Assembly: GCA_025526915.1 (NCBI GenBank)
Contig: JAHLKH010000020.1
Coordinates: 1 to 64,000 of the forward strand
DNA: 64,000 nt
Reading direction: 5' to 3'
DNA from: Entophlyctis helioformis
Taxonomy: Eukaryota > Chytridiomycota > Chytridiomycetes > Chytridiales > Chytriomycetaceae
Under the pieces are notes generated by a model. The model was given only the letters and a program-made list of their open reading frames with translations, had not been told where the DNA came from and ran no database searches. This document shows positions 63,922-64,000 of the stretch, piece by piece. Positions within the stretch are counted from its first letter, which is position 1. Every line of letters starts with the position of its first letter. A program made the position numbers and the translations under genes.

Positions 63922-64000
63922 GTATGTCCAATCCTTCAGATTGTCGTGTCATGGCATGTTACGCCTGATCTCTGACCCTCTTGTATACGTCCCTCGATGC

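Overview
This window is nuclear DNA from a small, gene-dense eukaryotic genome, most likely an early-diverging (chytrid- or blastoclad-like) fungus. Coding DNA is GC-rich and nearly all genes are split by short introns (about 45-160 nt) with GTAAGT/GTATGT-type donors and CAG or TAG acceptors; two introns use GC donors. AATAAA poly(A) signals lie just past, or overlap, stop codons. Fungal features include two GPI-anchored secreted haem peroxidases, an unspecific peroxygenase/chloroperoxidase, an ankyrin-DIL protein, Bfr2/AATF and a DeSI-thioredoxin-PUL fusion. TMEM135, CREG, a PCO/ADO thiol dioxygenase, a BRI3-like protein and an F-box/JmjC/APH protein are unusual in Dikarya and argue for an early branch. 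The species itself is inferred, not shown.

Layout. 0-5 kb: an XPG/FEN-like PIN nuclease (-) and an unrecognised nuclear-looking gene (+), separated by a duplicated CCAAT box. 5-10 kb: proteasome alpha subunit (-), peroxygenase (-, frame-broken) and NIPSNAP (+). 10-19 kb: ADO-type thiol dioxygenase (-), tRNA-Arg(ACG), a mitochondrial carrier (-) and DeSI-Trx-PUL (+). 19-29 kb: TMEM135 (+), COX17 (+), ankyrin-DIL (-) and a PPR protein (+). 29-36 kb: F-box/JmjC/APH (-), another F-box protein (+), CREG (+) and a neutral-sphingomyelinase-like phosphodiesterase (+). 36-45 kb: AP-1 gamma-adaptin, a BRI3-like protein, a SulP transporter and aldose 1-epimerase (all +). 45-50 kb: CRAL-TRIO membrane protein (-) and AATF/Bfr2 (+), divergent across three tandem CACGTG boxes. 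50-57 kb: tandem haem peroxidases (+) and a small secreted GPI-type protein (-). 57-64 kb: a second tRNA-Arg copy, a coiled-coil protein, a beta-solenoid protein, tRNA-Ala(AGC), mitochondrial MTU1 (-) and a mitochondrial DnaJ (+) that runs off the window.

There is no operon logic, but mitochondrial functions are common (NIPSNAP, carrier, COX17, PPR, MTU1, DnaJ) and several head-to-head pairs share promoters under 50 bp. About a third of the protein genes carry apparent single-base frame breaks, often at short homopolymers, even inside conserved domains. These look more like consensus errors in the assembly than decay, and any automatic gene model here should be checked for them.
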